Source: Pyramidobacter sp. C12-8 (GTDB lineage Bacteria; Synergistota; Synergistia; Synergistales; Dethiosulfovibrionaceae). Taken from it: a DNA stretch of 64,000 nucleotides. Where the stretch lies: contig NZ_MUHX01000007.1 in the NCBI RefSeq assembly GCF_002007215.1, positions 49,082-113,081 on the forward strand. Direction: 5' to 3'. Each line of letters opens with the position of its first letter. Position 1 is the first letter of the stretch. Below the pieces are notes generated by a model, which searched no databases, was not told the DNA's origin, and saw nothing but the letters and a program-made list of their open reading frames with translations. Of the stretch, positions 15,812 to 24,150 are shown piece by piece. Both the position numbers and the translations under genes were made by a program.

Positions 15812-17446
15812 CTAAATGAACTTATCAGACAAAGATTCTTCACCAAAATCGTCCATTTGTTTCATCTTCAGCGCCAATTCCACGCAGAAACGGCTTTCGC
15901 TGCTGGAAAAATCCTCGCTCAGCAGGGCGCAGATCTTTCCCCAGCGATATTTGAGCGTGTTGTAATGAAGCCCCAGCGCCGCGGCGCTTTTCTTCACGCT
16001 CCAGTTGCAGGCGATCATCGTTTCCAGCGTGCGCCGCAGCGTGTCTTCCTTTTTTTCTGCGTCGCAGCGCAGCAACGGCCCCAGCTGCGCCTCGACGAAT
16101 TCCCGCGCCGCCGGATTCTGAAGCGTCGTACAGAGCACGCGCGGCGCGCCCATACGGTTCCACCAGGCGATGCGGTTGCCGCCGGCCGTCCGCCGCGTCA
16201 GCTCCAGCGCCATGCGCGCCTGATTGTAGCCCTTCCAGCAGAGAAACACGTCGCCGCAGCGGCCGCTGACGCCCACGGTGACGGAAAAGCCCGTCTGCGC
16301 GGCGATCTGCTCCATCATCGGCGTCAAAATGCATTCCAACTGGCGCTGCTCTTCCTCGAAGATTCCCCGCGAGGAAAGGATAAACGCGGCCGAGTCGCTC
16401 ATCTCCGCGTAGGGCACGTGCTTTTCCATGCGGCCGATGAACTCGCGGCAGACGGCGAAGATACGCCCCTTCGACTCTTCGAGGACGGCCGGCCCCTGCC
16501 CGGCGGCCATGGCGCGGGTGAGGCGGTTCTTGTAGTCGTCGATGTCGCAGACCACGACTTTCTTGGCGCCGCCCAGATCCCAGCCGAACGAACGGGCGCG
16601 GTTCCACACTTCGTCCTTGAGGCGCAGGTTGTTCATGAGGATGTCCATGACGAACTCGTTGCGGTAACGCCGCTCCACCTGCGCGCCCGAGCTCCAGCGC
16701 TGGAAGAACAGCAGCAGCGCGCCCTTGGCCTGGGTGATGGGGATCTCGTTCCAGGACTCGCGCAGCCGGGACGGCTCCGCGTCGAAAACGAGCCAGGCGG
16801 AAGCGGACTCGCCGCAGAGGGCGATTTTCTCCCACGGATAGCGCTTCAGCACTTCCGGCAGCGGCAGCGACGCCAGCGCTTCCCGGAAAGGGCCTGCGTC
16901 GGCGCAGAGACGGTCGAAAGAACTTTCCGTACAGCGCAGCGCCAGGTTGAGATGAGTGAAATTGCGCAGCGTTTCCAGCAGATCCTCGAGGCTCGCGCAC
17001 TGCACGTTCAGGTCGAAAAAGGCCTTCTGCACGGTGCTTGAATAGCGGAGCAGATGCGCCTGATCGCTGATGACGCGCGACTGTACGGGATGGAGGATCT
17101 CGGCGAAGGGCATTTCCAGCGGGATGGAGATCAGCGGATAACCGATTTTATCGGCCAATGCCAGCGCCTGCGGCGGCAGCCTGTCGATGTAACGCCCCAG
17201 TTTGATGCCCAGGGCCGCCGTGCCGGACTCGCAGCAACCGCGGATCAGCTGTTCCACGTTTTCCAGATCGCGGAACGGATAGCCCGAGGTGATCACGAAC
17301 TCGCCGCCCTGCGACCATTTATAGCAGTCCGGCGCGTCGCCCACCGTCGTGCGCAGCACCTTGCGCCCCAGCCCGCCGGCTCCGCCCAGCAGGCGAAAGC
17401 CCTTGAACTCGGGCATGTTGAGAATGTCCCGTACGGTTACAGCCAT
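15812..17446 (-). CDS. PucR-family transcriptional regulator
   Basis: This 544-residue protein has an N-terminal PucR sensor domain (VTVRDILNMPEFKGFRLLGGAGGLGRKV through about residue 125), a central GGDEF-like or linker region, and a C-terminal PucR helix-turn-helix (NWSVKKSAAALGLHYNTLKYRWGKI near residue 500). Family members activate purine, amino acid or allantoin catabolic genes in response to a ligand. Its neighbours, two membrane proteins and two M20 amidohydrolases, are the likely targets. It begins 25 bases after the end of the EamA exporter gene and may be co-transcribed with it. Confidence 0.88.
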   Translation of the reverse strand: MAVTVRDILNMPEFKGFRLLGGAGGLGRKVLRTTVGDAPDCYKWSQGGEFVITSGYPFRDLENVEQLIRGCCESGTAALGIKLGRYIDRLPPQALALADKIGYPLISIPLEMPFAEILHPVQSRVISDQAHLLRYSSTVQKAFFDLNVQCASLEDLLETLRNFTHLNLALRCTESSFDRLCADAGPFREALASLPLPEVLKRYPWEKIALCGESASAWLVFDAEPSRLRESWNEIPITQAKGALLLFFQRWSSGAQVERRYRNEFVMDILMNNLRLKDEVWNRARSFGWDLGGAKKVVVCDIDDYKNRLTRAMAAGQGPAVLEESKGRIFAVCREFIGRMEKHVPYAEMSDSAAFILSSRGIFEEEQRQLECILTPMMEQIAAQTGFSVTVGVSGRCGDVFLCWKGYNQARMALELTRRTAGGNRIAWWNRMGAPRVLCTTLQNPAAREFVEAQLGPLLRCDAEKKEDTLRRTLETMIACNWSVKKSAAALGLHYNTLKYRWGKICALLSEDFSSSESRFCVELALKMKQMDDFGEESLSDKFI

Positions 17447-17471
17447 TTCCCTCTCCCCCTTGACCGCCGCT

Positions 17472-18338
17472 TCAGCCTGTAGATTTCGCCGCGGCGGAAC
17501 TGAGCCACACCCCGGCGACGATCACCAGCCCGCCGAGGATCTGCCGCGCGGAAACCGCTTCATGAAGCACCAGGCAGGAACAGACGATGCCCACCACCGG
17601 CACCAGATTCAGCAGCGCCGCCGCAGACGCCGAAAGCCCCGTCAGCGAATAATTGTAGAACAGATAAGACAGCAGCGAACAGCACACGCCCAGAAAGAGG
17701 ATCGCCGCCCCCGACGAGACCGTCGGCATGATCCAGGGACGCCCCTCGAACGCGGCGAACGGCACGAAAAAGAGCGCGCCGAAGAGCATCTGCCAGGCCG
17801 TCAGCATCGACGCAGGATAGCGACCCGCCACCTTCTGAGTGATCAGATTGTAGAATCCCCAGGCGATGCCCGTGGAGATCAGCAGCCAGTTGCCCAGAGC
17901 CTCCCGCGGGCCCCGCGACACCGCCGCGCCCGTCAGCAGCGCCACTCCCGCGATGGCGACGAGGATCCCGACGACCTGACGCAGCGGCGGCATCCTTCGG
18001 CGCGCGGCGCACTCCATCAGCACCGTGATCGCCGGATAGGAAGCCACGATCAGCGCCGCGTGCGACGACGAGGTCATGTCGAGCCCCAGATTCTGAAAGG
18101 AGAAATAGAGCGTCACGCCGAAAAAACCGCTCAGAGCGATTGCCGGCAGATCCTTGTTCGCCGGCCGCCCGCGGCCGCCCGTCACAGCCCTGCAACCGGC
18201 AAAAAGCAGCGCCGCCAGCGCGGAGCGCACCAGCCCCAGCTGCAGCGGCGCGATGGTCCGGTAGGCGATCGCCGTGACGATGAACGAAGCTCCCCAAAAA
18301 ACGACGGCCGTCAAGACCGCAAGATAGTGTCTGGCCAT
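17472..18338 (-). CDS. EamA/DMT-family exporter
   Basis: This 288-residue protein has ten hydrophobic helices in two EamA repeats (FWGASFIVTAIAY in the first; GIAWGFYNLITQKV in the second), typical of drug/metabolite exporters of the RhaT-YdcZ type. It probably exports an amino acid or metabolite; the substrate is unknown. The start at 18338 (MARHYLAVL) is preferred over a longer frame because it has a nearby GGAAC site and begins at the first helix. The stop lies 25 bases before the PucR regulator on the same strand. Confidence 0.85.
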   Translation of the reverse strand: MARHYLAVLTAVVFWGASFIVTAIAYRTIAPLQLGLVRSALAALLFAGCRAVTGGRGRPANKDLPAIALSGFFGVTLYFSFQNLGLDMTSSSHAALIVASYPAITVLMECAARRRMPPLRQVVGILVAIAGVALLTGAAVSRGPREALGNWLLISTGIAWGFYNLITQKVAGRYPASMLTAWQMLFGALFFVPFAAFEGRPWIMPTVSSGAAILFLGVCCSLLSYLFYNYSLTGLSASAAALLNLVPVVGIVCSCLVLHEAVSARQILGGLVIVAGVWLSSAAAKSTG

Positions 18339-18608
18339 GATCAAAGTTCCGTTCCTCTGTAAAAGAATTTGCGTCCCCACGCGGAGGCAATTTATCATAC
18401 CACATTCGCCGCTCGCAGCGCCCCCATCCGTCGGCTCCGGCCGTTCCCGACGTACGGACTTTCCTCAAAAAGGGAGCGCTCGCGCAAATTTTGCGATTTA
18501 AGGCATTGACCTTACCTGATTTATTTTGCCCGTCCTTTGAAAAAGCGAAAAAAACGGCTTCCTTTTGCCGGGCGACGCTCTTGCGTGGAAAGGGACGGGC
18601 GGCTGTGT

Positions 18609-18682
18609 TATACTATTTTTTGACAAAAAGCATTAACAGAGTTTGCAGGGCGCCCGTCCTTATTAATTGAGAAATAGCATTA
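18609..18682 (+). repeat. Dispersed intergenic element, shortened copy D
   Basis: About 74 bp match the two ends of the 162-bp element with the interior missing. The left end (TACTATTTTTTGAC, then AAAAAGCATTAACA) and right end (TTAATTGAGAAATAGCATTA) are both recognisable. This looks like an internal deletion derivative that kept the terminal inverted repeats. Confidence 0.75.
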
Positions 18683-18710
18683 CAGTGCCCGTGGACGCTT
18701 GACAAAAAAG

Positions 18711-18742
18711 CCCCCGCGGCAGGATTTTTTGCCGCGCGGGGG
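18711..18742. terminator. GC-rich hairpin with T tracts
   Basis: CCCCCGCGGC pairs with GCCGCGCGGGGG around an AT-rich loop. On the minus strand it is followed by CTTTTTTG, so it is best suited to stop minus-strand transcripts before they reach the element and the exporter gene. Confidence 0.6.
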
Positions 18743-18775
18743 TTTATCTTTCAGAAAAAGGGGCTCAATAAAAAA

Positions 18776-19375
18776 ATGCCTTCTCCCGTCACGAAACGGC
18801 AGGAACCGGAGCTGAGCTGGCGCGTCGGCGTGCCGGTCGGTTCCAATCCGCTGATCCTGCTCGACTTCGCTTCGATCCTCGTGGTCGCCTTCCTGCTCGC
18901 CTGGCTGGTGCTGCTTGCCGCGCAGTTTTACTTCGACGGATTCGTTACCGCCGCCCACGTATGGAGCGGCGCCATCGTCGCCTTCGACTTCTGCGTCCTG
19001 CTCGCGATCTTCTACGCGGTCGTCTGTTTTCTCGTCATGCGCAACCGCTACGCCGCGCTCTACCGCTTCGACCGCACGGGGGCGCACTGCGACAACCTCA
19101 AGTGCTATCCCAAAGCGCTGTCGCGCAAAGCGCTCCACTGCCTCTGCTATCCGATCGAGCCGCCGCCGTTCTCCGCGCGCAGCGTCGAAAAACACGTCGG
19201 CTGGGGCGACGTCACCCGCGCCGCCGAGCTGCGTTCCCTGCGCGTCCTCCTGCTCAAGGGGAAACGCGGCACGTTGATGCGCGTCTATTGTCCCGATCGG
19301 GAAAGCTACGCCGCCGCGCTCCGCTTCGCCGAAGCGAAGATCGCCGCCGAACGAACGCCGACCGGCGGCCAGTGA
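18776..19375 (+). CDS. Two-helix membrane protein of unknown function
   Basis: This 199-residue protein starts with a short charged N-terminus, followed by two long hydrophobic segments at about 25-55 and 62-88. A cytoplasmic domain of about 100 residues contains VGWGDVTRAAELRSLRVLLLKGKRGTLMRVYCPD. The arrangement resembles YcxB-like or PH-domain-type membrane proteins, but I cannot assign a family. Three cysteines lie in a short stretch (CDNLKCYP, CLCYP). The start is the first ATG and lacks a strong ribosome binding site. The gene stands alone, convergent with a LarA-like gene. Confidence 0.6.
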   Translation: MPSPVTKRQEPELSWRVGVPVGSNPLILLDFASILVVAFLLAWLVLLAAQFYFDGFVTAAHVWSGAIVAFDFCVLLAIFYAVVCFLVMRNRYAALYRFDRTGAHCDNLKCYPKALSRKALHCLCYPIEPPPFSARSVEKHVGWGDVTRAAELRSLRVLLLKGKRGTLMRVYCPDRESYAAALRFAEAKIAAERTPTGGQ

Positions 19376-19480
19376 AACCGGCGGCGGAGGCCCGGCGCCC
19401 GGACGCCTGTCGAAAAAGCGCGCCCCGTAAAGAGCGCATGAGCGCCGCCCCGTCCCCGGGACACGGCGCGCCCCGTCAGC

Positions 19481-19528
19481 AAAAAACGAGTGCGGATGGC
19501 TGGATCGTGCGCCAGTCATCCGCACTCG
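19481..19528 (-). terminator. Terminator of the LarA-like gene
   Basis: A 17-bp stem (19487-19503 with 19512-19528, one G-U pair) is followed by TTTTTT on the minus strand, 13 bases beyond the stop codon. Confidence 0.85.
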
Positions 19529-19540
19529 TCGTTCCCGCGC

Positions 19541-20803
19541 TTATTCCGCGGCGAGGACGTGGACGGCGTTGCCGCTGGGGACCAGGATCGACAGGCCGTT
19601 CATTCCCGACTGTTCCTGCAGCCACCTTTCGGCCGACTGCATGTCGCGGAAAACCTGCCCGGGAAAAGGCACGTTCTCGCGCGAAGTCACCAGAGCCGCG
19701 GGGCGTCCCCGCATTTCCAGCACGGTGCGCAGGGCGATGTAGCCGGGGATCGTGAACGCCGTTTCCATGTGGCGCATAAAGGCCGACGCGTCGTGCAGCG
19801 AACTGCGCAGCGAGGCCTCGAAATCGCCGGGGCCGAGGCTGTCTTCCAGATCGGCGACCAGCACGATCGGCGCCCCGGGCTCCAGGGCCGCCAGCGGCGA
19901 AAACAGCGCCTTGGTGGCCTGGTAAAGATCGAGATCCAACGGAAAGCCGCCGCAGGAAGAGACGGCGCGCGCCGCCCGGCGCGGGATCCACAGCGAGGCG
20001 AAGGAACGGCTCGTCTCGCAGCCCGCCTCCCACGCCTGCCAGATGTCGCCCGCCACCCACGCCGCCGGCTCGCCCACGCTGTCGGCGATCGTGTTGAGGA
20101 CGAAGCATTTTTTGCCGCGCAGCGCCAGATCGGCGTAAGCGCGCTGATCCTGCGCCATCGGGTTGTGTTCCAGCAGGCCGCTGTCGGTGGCGGGATTCAG
20201 TCCGCCGTCTTTGAGACAGTGGTTGTGATTTTTGACGATCGAAAGGCGTCCGGAAACGCCGGGCATGATCATCTTGCGCCCGCCCGAAAAGCCGGCCATG
20301 TCGTGGAACGTGATGCCGCCCACCAGCACCGCCAGATCGGCGGCGACGAAGGCCGGATCGAGCGTGACCGGCGTGCCCAGCGGCGTGACCAGCCCCGTGT
20401 CCACGACGTCTTCGCAGTCGTGGCTGAGCCAGCGGTCGCCGGACATCATCGCGCCGCCGAAGACCAGTTCTTTGTCCCGCTCTTCCACGGCGCGGTGCTG
20501 TCCCGTGGCGACGATCCACGTCACCTCGGCCGATTTGTTGACGGCAAGGCGTTTTCTTACCGCCGCGTTCATCTCGGGGGCGCGGCACCAGCCGCGCGTG
20601 ACGTCGGGCACGACGATGGCGATGCGGCGGGAGTCTTTCGCCAGTTCTTCCAGCGAGGGAGAACCGATGGGGCGGTCAAGCGCCTCCTCGACGGAGCACG
20701 ACGCGCCGCACAGGCCGCGGCCGCGCGGCTGCGGGACGATATAGTCATACGGGCTCTGCCAGCGCTGCACGCCGCGGCCCATCTTCACCTCGTAAGTTTT
20801 CAT
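19541..20803 (-). CDS. LarA-like (DUF2088) nickel-pincer-type racemase/epimerase
   Basis: This 420-residue protein matches LarA-type enzymes. VPDVTR lies near residue 65, GQHR includes His103 in place of the usual GTHR, and FHDMAGFSGGRK includes His167 and Lys177 (cofactor attachment in LarA), followed by KNHNH near 191-195. The family interconverts 2-hydroxyacid stereoisomers with a nickel-pincer nucleotide cofactor. The substrate may not be lactate. No larB, larC or larE genes are visible in the window, so cofactor synthesis must be encoded elsewhere. AAGGAG precedes the start and a good promoter with direct repeats lies upstream. Confidence 0.82.
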   Translation of the reverse strand: MKTYEVKMGRGVQRWQSPYDYIVPQPRGRGLCGASCSVEEALDRPIGSPSLEELAKDSRRIAIVVPDVTRGWCRAPEMNAAVRKRLAVNKSAEVTWIVATGQHRAVEERDKELVFGGAMMSGDRWLSHDCEDVVDTGLVTPLGTPVTLDPAFVAADLAVLVGGITFHDMAGFSGGRKMIMPGVSGRLSIVKNHNHCLKDGGLNPATDSGLLEHNPMAQDQRAYADLALRGKKCFVLNTIADSVGEPAAWVAGDIWQAWEAGCETSRSFASLWIPRRAARAVSSCGGFPLDLDLYQATKALFSPLAALEPGAPIVLVADLEDSLGPGDFEASLRSSLHDASAFMRHMETAFTIPGYIALRTVLEMRGRPAALVTSRENVPFPGQVFRDMQSAERWLQEQSGMNGLSILVPSGNAVHVLAAE

Positions 20804-20895
20804 GGCGGACTCCTTGCGACAGAAAATTTTGTCTCATTATAGTCTCATTTGAGCTAAAAGGTCAATCATCATTTCAAAAATAAATTTCTGTACAT
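20804..20895 (-). promoter_or_regulatory. Promoter of the LarA-like gene with direct-repeat operator candidate
   Basis: On the minus strand TTGACC (20860-20865) and TATAAT (20836-20841) are 18 bp apart. Two plus-strand copies of GTCTCATT (20831-20838 and 20842-20849), 11 bp apart start to start, cover the -10 box and could bind a regulator on one face of the helix. Confidence 0.65.
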
Positions 20896-21015
20896 AACGC
20901 TGATTCCCGATAGAATGTGTTAGCATGGTTTTTTAGGCGCTGCGAGGGAGTTCAGCCGCTCGGAACTGCCGCGCAGCGCCCTCGTGTTCGGTTTTTTCGA
21001 TCAAGAAATAGTATC
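20893..21015 (+). repeat. Dispersed intergenic element, copy C
   Basis: About 122 bp align with the 162-bp element in forward orientation, with part of the interior missing. Conserved parts are TGATTCCCGATAGAA, TTAGCATGG, the inner arms GGCGCTGCG (20936-20944) and CGCAGCGCC (20972-20980), CTCGTGTTCGGTTTTTT and the right end TCAAGAAATAGTAT. It lies between the LarA-like gene and lipM, just downstream of the lipoate operon. Confidence 0.85.
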
Positions 21016-21107
21016 AAAGCGCGCTGCACCTGCATTTCAACTGAACTGGATCTGATACGCATGAAGCGCCGCATTCCCTGCGTTGGGGAATGCGGCGCTT
21101 CATGCGT

Positions 21108-21935
21108 TTAGCGGCGATGGTTCCAATCGCGCGTCGCGTATTTATTTTCGATCAGGTCCTCCGCCAACGAAAGCTCGTCGTCAGTCAAGTCGTCTTCCAC
21201 GAAATGAGCGTCCAGATCGCGCTCCAACGCGATGAAGAAGCCTTCTTTGAACGCGTCAAAGAGCTCGTTCCACGGAAGCGGGCGGCCAGTGAGATGGCGT
21301 ATACTCGTCGCTTTTTCAAGAAACGTCGCCTTGGCCCGTTCCAATCTCCGAGGGTTTTCGTCCTTCATGGTTGCAAAAAGCATCTCCGGATTCAGGTCGT
21401 TGAGCACTGAACCATGCTGGAGTACGGAGCCAAAGCGACGGGCTTGGGCGCTCCCAACAATTTTTTTGCCGTCCGCTTCAAGCTCCCAGACCGAAAGGGC
21501 GTCGAAGCAGGCCGCGGAACTTCCCGGTTTACCGCTTCTCGGCGCCGGATGACTCATCGTTACGGGCAAATCGAGTATCCGAAAGCCTTCGGCCAGTCCT
21601 CTGGAAAGCACGCGATACGAGTCAGTGATGCTGTCGGGCAACGGGCACCCCTCATGAGGCATAACGATGCTGTAGGTCAATTCTTGGTCGTGAAGAACGG
21701 CGCGGCCGCCGGTGAGACGGCGCACGACGTCGATGCCGAGATGAGCGCAGGCGTCGAAGTTCACGTCGCGTTCGGCCTTTTGAAAATACCCCAGCGTGAG
21801 CGCAGGAGGCCCCCAACGGTAAAAACGAAGAGTCGGCGGCACGCGTCCGGCGGCGCAACAGGTCATAACGGCCTCGTCGATCGCCATGTTCCACGCGCCC
21901 GAATGGATTTTGGTATCAATGAATCGCCATTTCAT
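21108..21935 (-). CDS. lipM: Octanoyltransferase LipM
   Basis: This 275-residue protein of the BPL_LplA_LipB fold is very similar in pattern to Bacillus LipM: RRLTGGRAVLHDQELTYSI, SSAACFDALSVWEL with the candidate nucleophile Cys143, DGKKIVGSAQ with the conserved Lys, and a C-terminal NKYATRDWN. LipM moves octanoyl from acyl carrier protein to GcvH, the first step of de novo lipoylation. AAGGAGG precedes the start, and the gene overlaps the upstream radical-SAM gene by 20 bp. GcvH is encoded elsewhere in the window. GC content is lower than in neighbouring genes. Confidence 0.9.
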   Translation of the reverse strand: MKWRFIDTKIHSGAWNMAIDEAVMTCCAAGRVPPTLRFYRWGPPALTLGYFQKAERDVNFDACAHLGIDVVRRLTGGRAVLHDQELTYSIVMPHEGCPLPDSITDSYRVLSRGLAEGFRILDLPVTMSHPAPRSGKPGSSAACFDALSVWELEADGKKIVGSAQARRFGSVLQHGSVLNDLNPEMLFATMKDENPRRLERAKATFLEKATSIRHLTGRPLPWNELFDAFKEGFFIALERDLDAHFVEDDLTDDELSLAEDLIENKYATRDWNHRR

Positions 21936-22953
21936 GAGGGCACCTCCTTGTTTCCTTGCCGGTGACGGGCGTCAGATCGTTCAGGTCTGTCTGAGCAAAT
22001 AAATGCGTTTCTTTCAAGGCCTGGATGACCTCTGAGTTTTTCAGCGGGCGAGGGTAGTTGTACATCACGCCGTGTCCGGGATTTTCGTTGTAGTAAGGAC
22101 GGTTGCAGTCGCGGCATCCCGCCGTCTCAAACGCTTCGCCGGAGGATAGGACTGACAGCAGTTCTTTTATGTCTCCGTCAATGCCAGAGAGTCGCCCATT
22201 CGAAAAAGACATGTCGGAAACGCGCCGACGTTTCGTTTTGATCAACCAGTTTGCCAGCTGAACGCGACGGTAGCGTCCGGCCTCGGGGGGCGGGCACTTC
22301 GCCATGCGCGTGCCGCGCAGAGGCGTGAAGGCGAAAAGCCCCACGGTGACATTCAGGTCGTGCATGTTTTGTATCGCGGCGATCACGTCTTCCTCCGACT
22401 CTCCAAGACCGACGATGAAGTGCGTGGTGATTCGGCCGGGGTAGCGCCTCGCGCACTCGGTCAGGAGTTGGACCTTGCGAGCGTAGCCCGTGCCTTTCAC
22501 CTGATCATGAAGGGATTGAGTAGCGGCGTCAAGCGCAATGCTTACTCGCGCCGCCCCGCTTCCCATCAGTCGATCGACCTGGCTGGCGGAGGTGATATTG
22601 GTCGAGACGCTGACGGGGAGCGATACTGCGTTCGTCACGGCTTTGAGAATAACGAGGGTGCGCTCAAAGGAACCGGCGTTCAGGGTAACCTGAATGCACG
22701 CACGGCGAATAGTCCCGCCTCGAGCGGCGGTGATAAGGCCGCTGAGAACGTCTCCTAAGTCATAAACCGGCCAGATAACCCTTGAGAGATGATCTTCTCC
22801 AGTTTCGGCCTCTCGCGCCTGAGCGCAGAACGCGCAATTGTGCGCGCATCTGCCGCCCGTATCCATCAGATACGCTGTGGTGGGAAGCGCGTCGGATTTA
22901 AGACGCGCAAGACCAAGAACAGCTGCGGTGCCGATTGACAGACGTATCTTCAC
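21916..22953 (-). CDS. Radical SAM protein, LipS1/LipS2-type lipoyl synthase subunit (biotin synthase-like)
   Basis: This protein of about 345 residues has CAHNCAFC (Cx3Cx2C [4Fe-4S]-SAM motif) near residue 40, a BioB-like TIM barrel, and extra cysteines near the C-terminus (CRDCNRPYYNENPG). Placed between lipM and a second radical SAM gene with overlapping ends, it fits the two-protein lipoyl synthase known from archaea and some bacteria, which inserts two sulfurs into octanoyl-GcvH. GTG 22953 is chosen because it overlaps the previous stop (GTGA); an in-frame GTG at 22965 is possible. I cannot say which of the two is LipS1. A true biotin synthase is unlikely given the context. Confidence 0.8.
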   Translation of the reverse strand: MKIRLSIGTAAVLGLARLKSDALPTTAYLMDTGGRCAHNCAFCAQAREAETGEDHLSRVIWPVYDLGDVLSGLITAARGGTIRRACIQVTLNAGSFERTLVILKAVTNAVSLPVSVSTNITSASQVDRLMGSGAARVSIALDAATQSLHDQVKGTGYARKVQLLTECARRYPGRITTHFIVGLGESEEDVIAAIQNMHDLNVTVGLFAFTPLRGTRMAKCPPPEAGRYRRVQLANWLIKTKRRRVSDMSFSNGRLSGIDGDIKELLSVLSSGEAFETAGCRDCNRPYYNENPGHGVMYNYPRPLKNSEVIQALKETHLFAQTDLNDLTPVTGKETRRCPHEMAIH

Positions 22954-23849
22954 AATACGCAGCACTCCTTCCGGTCGATCAGCTCAAGGCCGAGCGAGCG
23001 CGCCAGGCGCAGCGCCGGCGGCGTGGGATTCACAAGACGGTTGAGGCCGCTGGCGACGGCAAGCGTGTCAAGTTCGGCTCTGTAGCGTCCTGCCGGGCGC
23101 ATGCATCCAAGATTGATCGATTGGCGCGGGAACAGTTCCCGCGCGCGGGCAAAGACGTTCGCGACATCCTCAAGCGGAGGCGGCTGGCGGTCGGCAAAAG
23201 CCGTGCCGGGGGTCGGTATGAGAACGATAAAGACCAGCGCGTCAGCGCCAAGTTCGGCGAGCACGCGCAGCGCGTCGTATTCGCCACGCACCTGACCGCC
23301 CCAGAGGCCGACGCAAATGTGAGGGACGACCCGGGCTCCAGCGGCGCGCAGCCGGCGATAAGTATCAATATAATCATCTCCGGTACGCGTCAGACCAAAT
23401 ACATCACGGATAGTCCGATTGTCAGTCACCATATCGAATGAGATCCGATCGGCGAGCGGCGCTAAAACGTCGATCTCGGCCTGGCTGATGAGGCCGGCGT
23501 GCACGTTGATTTTCAGCCCGCGGCTCTTAAGCCGCATTACGAGTTTTTCCTGGCGGGCGACTTCAACCTTGCCGGCCGGCGTGCATCCGCCCGAAAGGAG
23601 ACAGCTGGTATAGCGCCCCGTCGCGAGAGCCGCTTCAATTTTTTCAATTGGAGTCATCCCCTCGAGGTAGTGCCCACCGCAGTGAGCGCAGTTGAGAGCG
23701 CACTTCGCGCCTGTAAGCGAAACGGCGAGCGTGGAGCCGGGACGATCGCAGATCAGCTGCGGCGGAAAATGCGAGCGGGCCGTGTTCCAAGCGCGCTCGA
23801 CCGCGGCCCTTGCTTTTAGCGAAAGTCTTGTCAATTCGTCGGCGGTCAT
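22950..23849 (-). CDS. Radical SAM protein, LipS1/LipS2-type lipoyl synthase subunit
   Basis: This 299-residue protein carries CALNCAHCGGHYLEGM (Cx3Cx2C) near residue 52, then SGGCTPAGKV, and ends in ECCVL with a cysteine pair that may bind an auxiliary cluster. It is the first gene of the lip operon and overlaps the next radical SAM gene. In the two-component lipoyl synthase both proteins are needed. Start ATG 23849 is preferred (AAGGA eight bases upstream); an ATG at 23870 would add seven residues. No classical lipA is in the window, which supports this pair as the sulfur-insertion enzyme. Confidence 0.8.
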   Translation of the reverse strand: MTADELTRLSLKARAAVERAWNTARSHFPPQLICDRPGSTLAVSLTGAKCALNCAHCGGHYLEGMTPIEKIEAALATGRYTSCLLSGGCTPAGKVEVARQEKLVMRLKSRGLKINVHAGLISQAEIDVLAPLADRISFDMVTDNRTIRDVFGLTRTGDDYIDTYRRLRAAGARVVPHICVGLWGGQVRGEYDALRVLAELGADALVFIVLIPTPGTAFADRQPPPLEDVANVFARARELFPRQSINLGCMRPAGRYRAELDTLAVASGLNRLVNPTPPALRLARSLGLELIDRKECCVL

Positions 23850-23918
23850 GGCGGCGTTCCTTTCAGTCATATCTCTGCAGAAACATTTTATTTATTATAG
23901 CACGGCCGCTCTCCTCTC

Positions 23919-24080
23919 ATACTGATTCTTGATAGAAAGCGTCAACATAGTTTTCCGGGGACTGCGAGGAAGTTCAGTCGCCCAGAACTACCTCGACTGC
24001 CGCGCGGTCCGCGCGGCTCTCTTTGTGAATCTCCCTCGCAGCGCCCTCGTGTCCGGCTTTTTGTCCGAGAAATGGGTATT
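23919..24080 (+). repeat. Dispersed intergenic element, full-length copy B
   Basis: This 162-bp copy has the same length as copy A and lies in forward orientation. It has ATACTGATTCTTGATA at the left, AACATAGTTTTCCGGGG next, a degenerate left inner arm (23957-23972), CTCCCTCGCAGCGCCC as right inner arm (24031-24046) and CCGGCTTTTTG to GAGAAATGGGTATT at the right. It lies just upstream of the lipoate operon, in the same orientation as copy C downstream of it. Confidence 0.88.
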
Positions 24081-24122
24081 GAACGTTCCGCTGGCGGTCA
24101 CGCATGATCCGGCGGAACGTTT

Positions 24123-24150
24123 TTGATTTCCGTCGGCGCCGTACTATAAT
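24123..24150 (+). promoter_or_regulatory. Promoter of the aminotransferase gene
   Basis: TTGATT (24123-24128) and TATAAT (24145-24150) are 16 bp apart, with the start codon 30 bases downstream. The -35 box coincides with the T tract of the preceding hairpin. Confidence 0.65.

Larger units (their letters stand above)
18339..18775. other. Intergenic region with a repeat relic and hairpin
   Basis: This 437-base divergent region holds no convincing gene. It contains a shortened copy of the dispersed repeat at 18609-18682, an extended -10 candidate (TGTTATACT, 18606-18614) and a GC-rich hairpin at 18711-18742. The part from 18339 to 18600 shows nothing else I can support. Confidence 0.6.

Noticed and set aside
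21916..22953. Biotin synthase BioB
   Set aside because: The barrel and Cx3Cx2C motif are BioB-like, but the gene overlaps lipM and a second radical SAM gene, and no other biotin genes are present.
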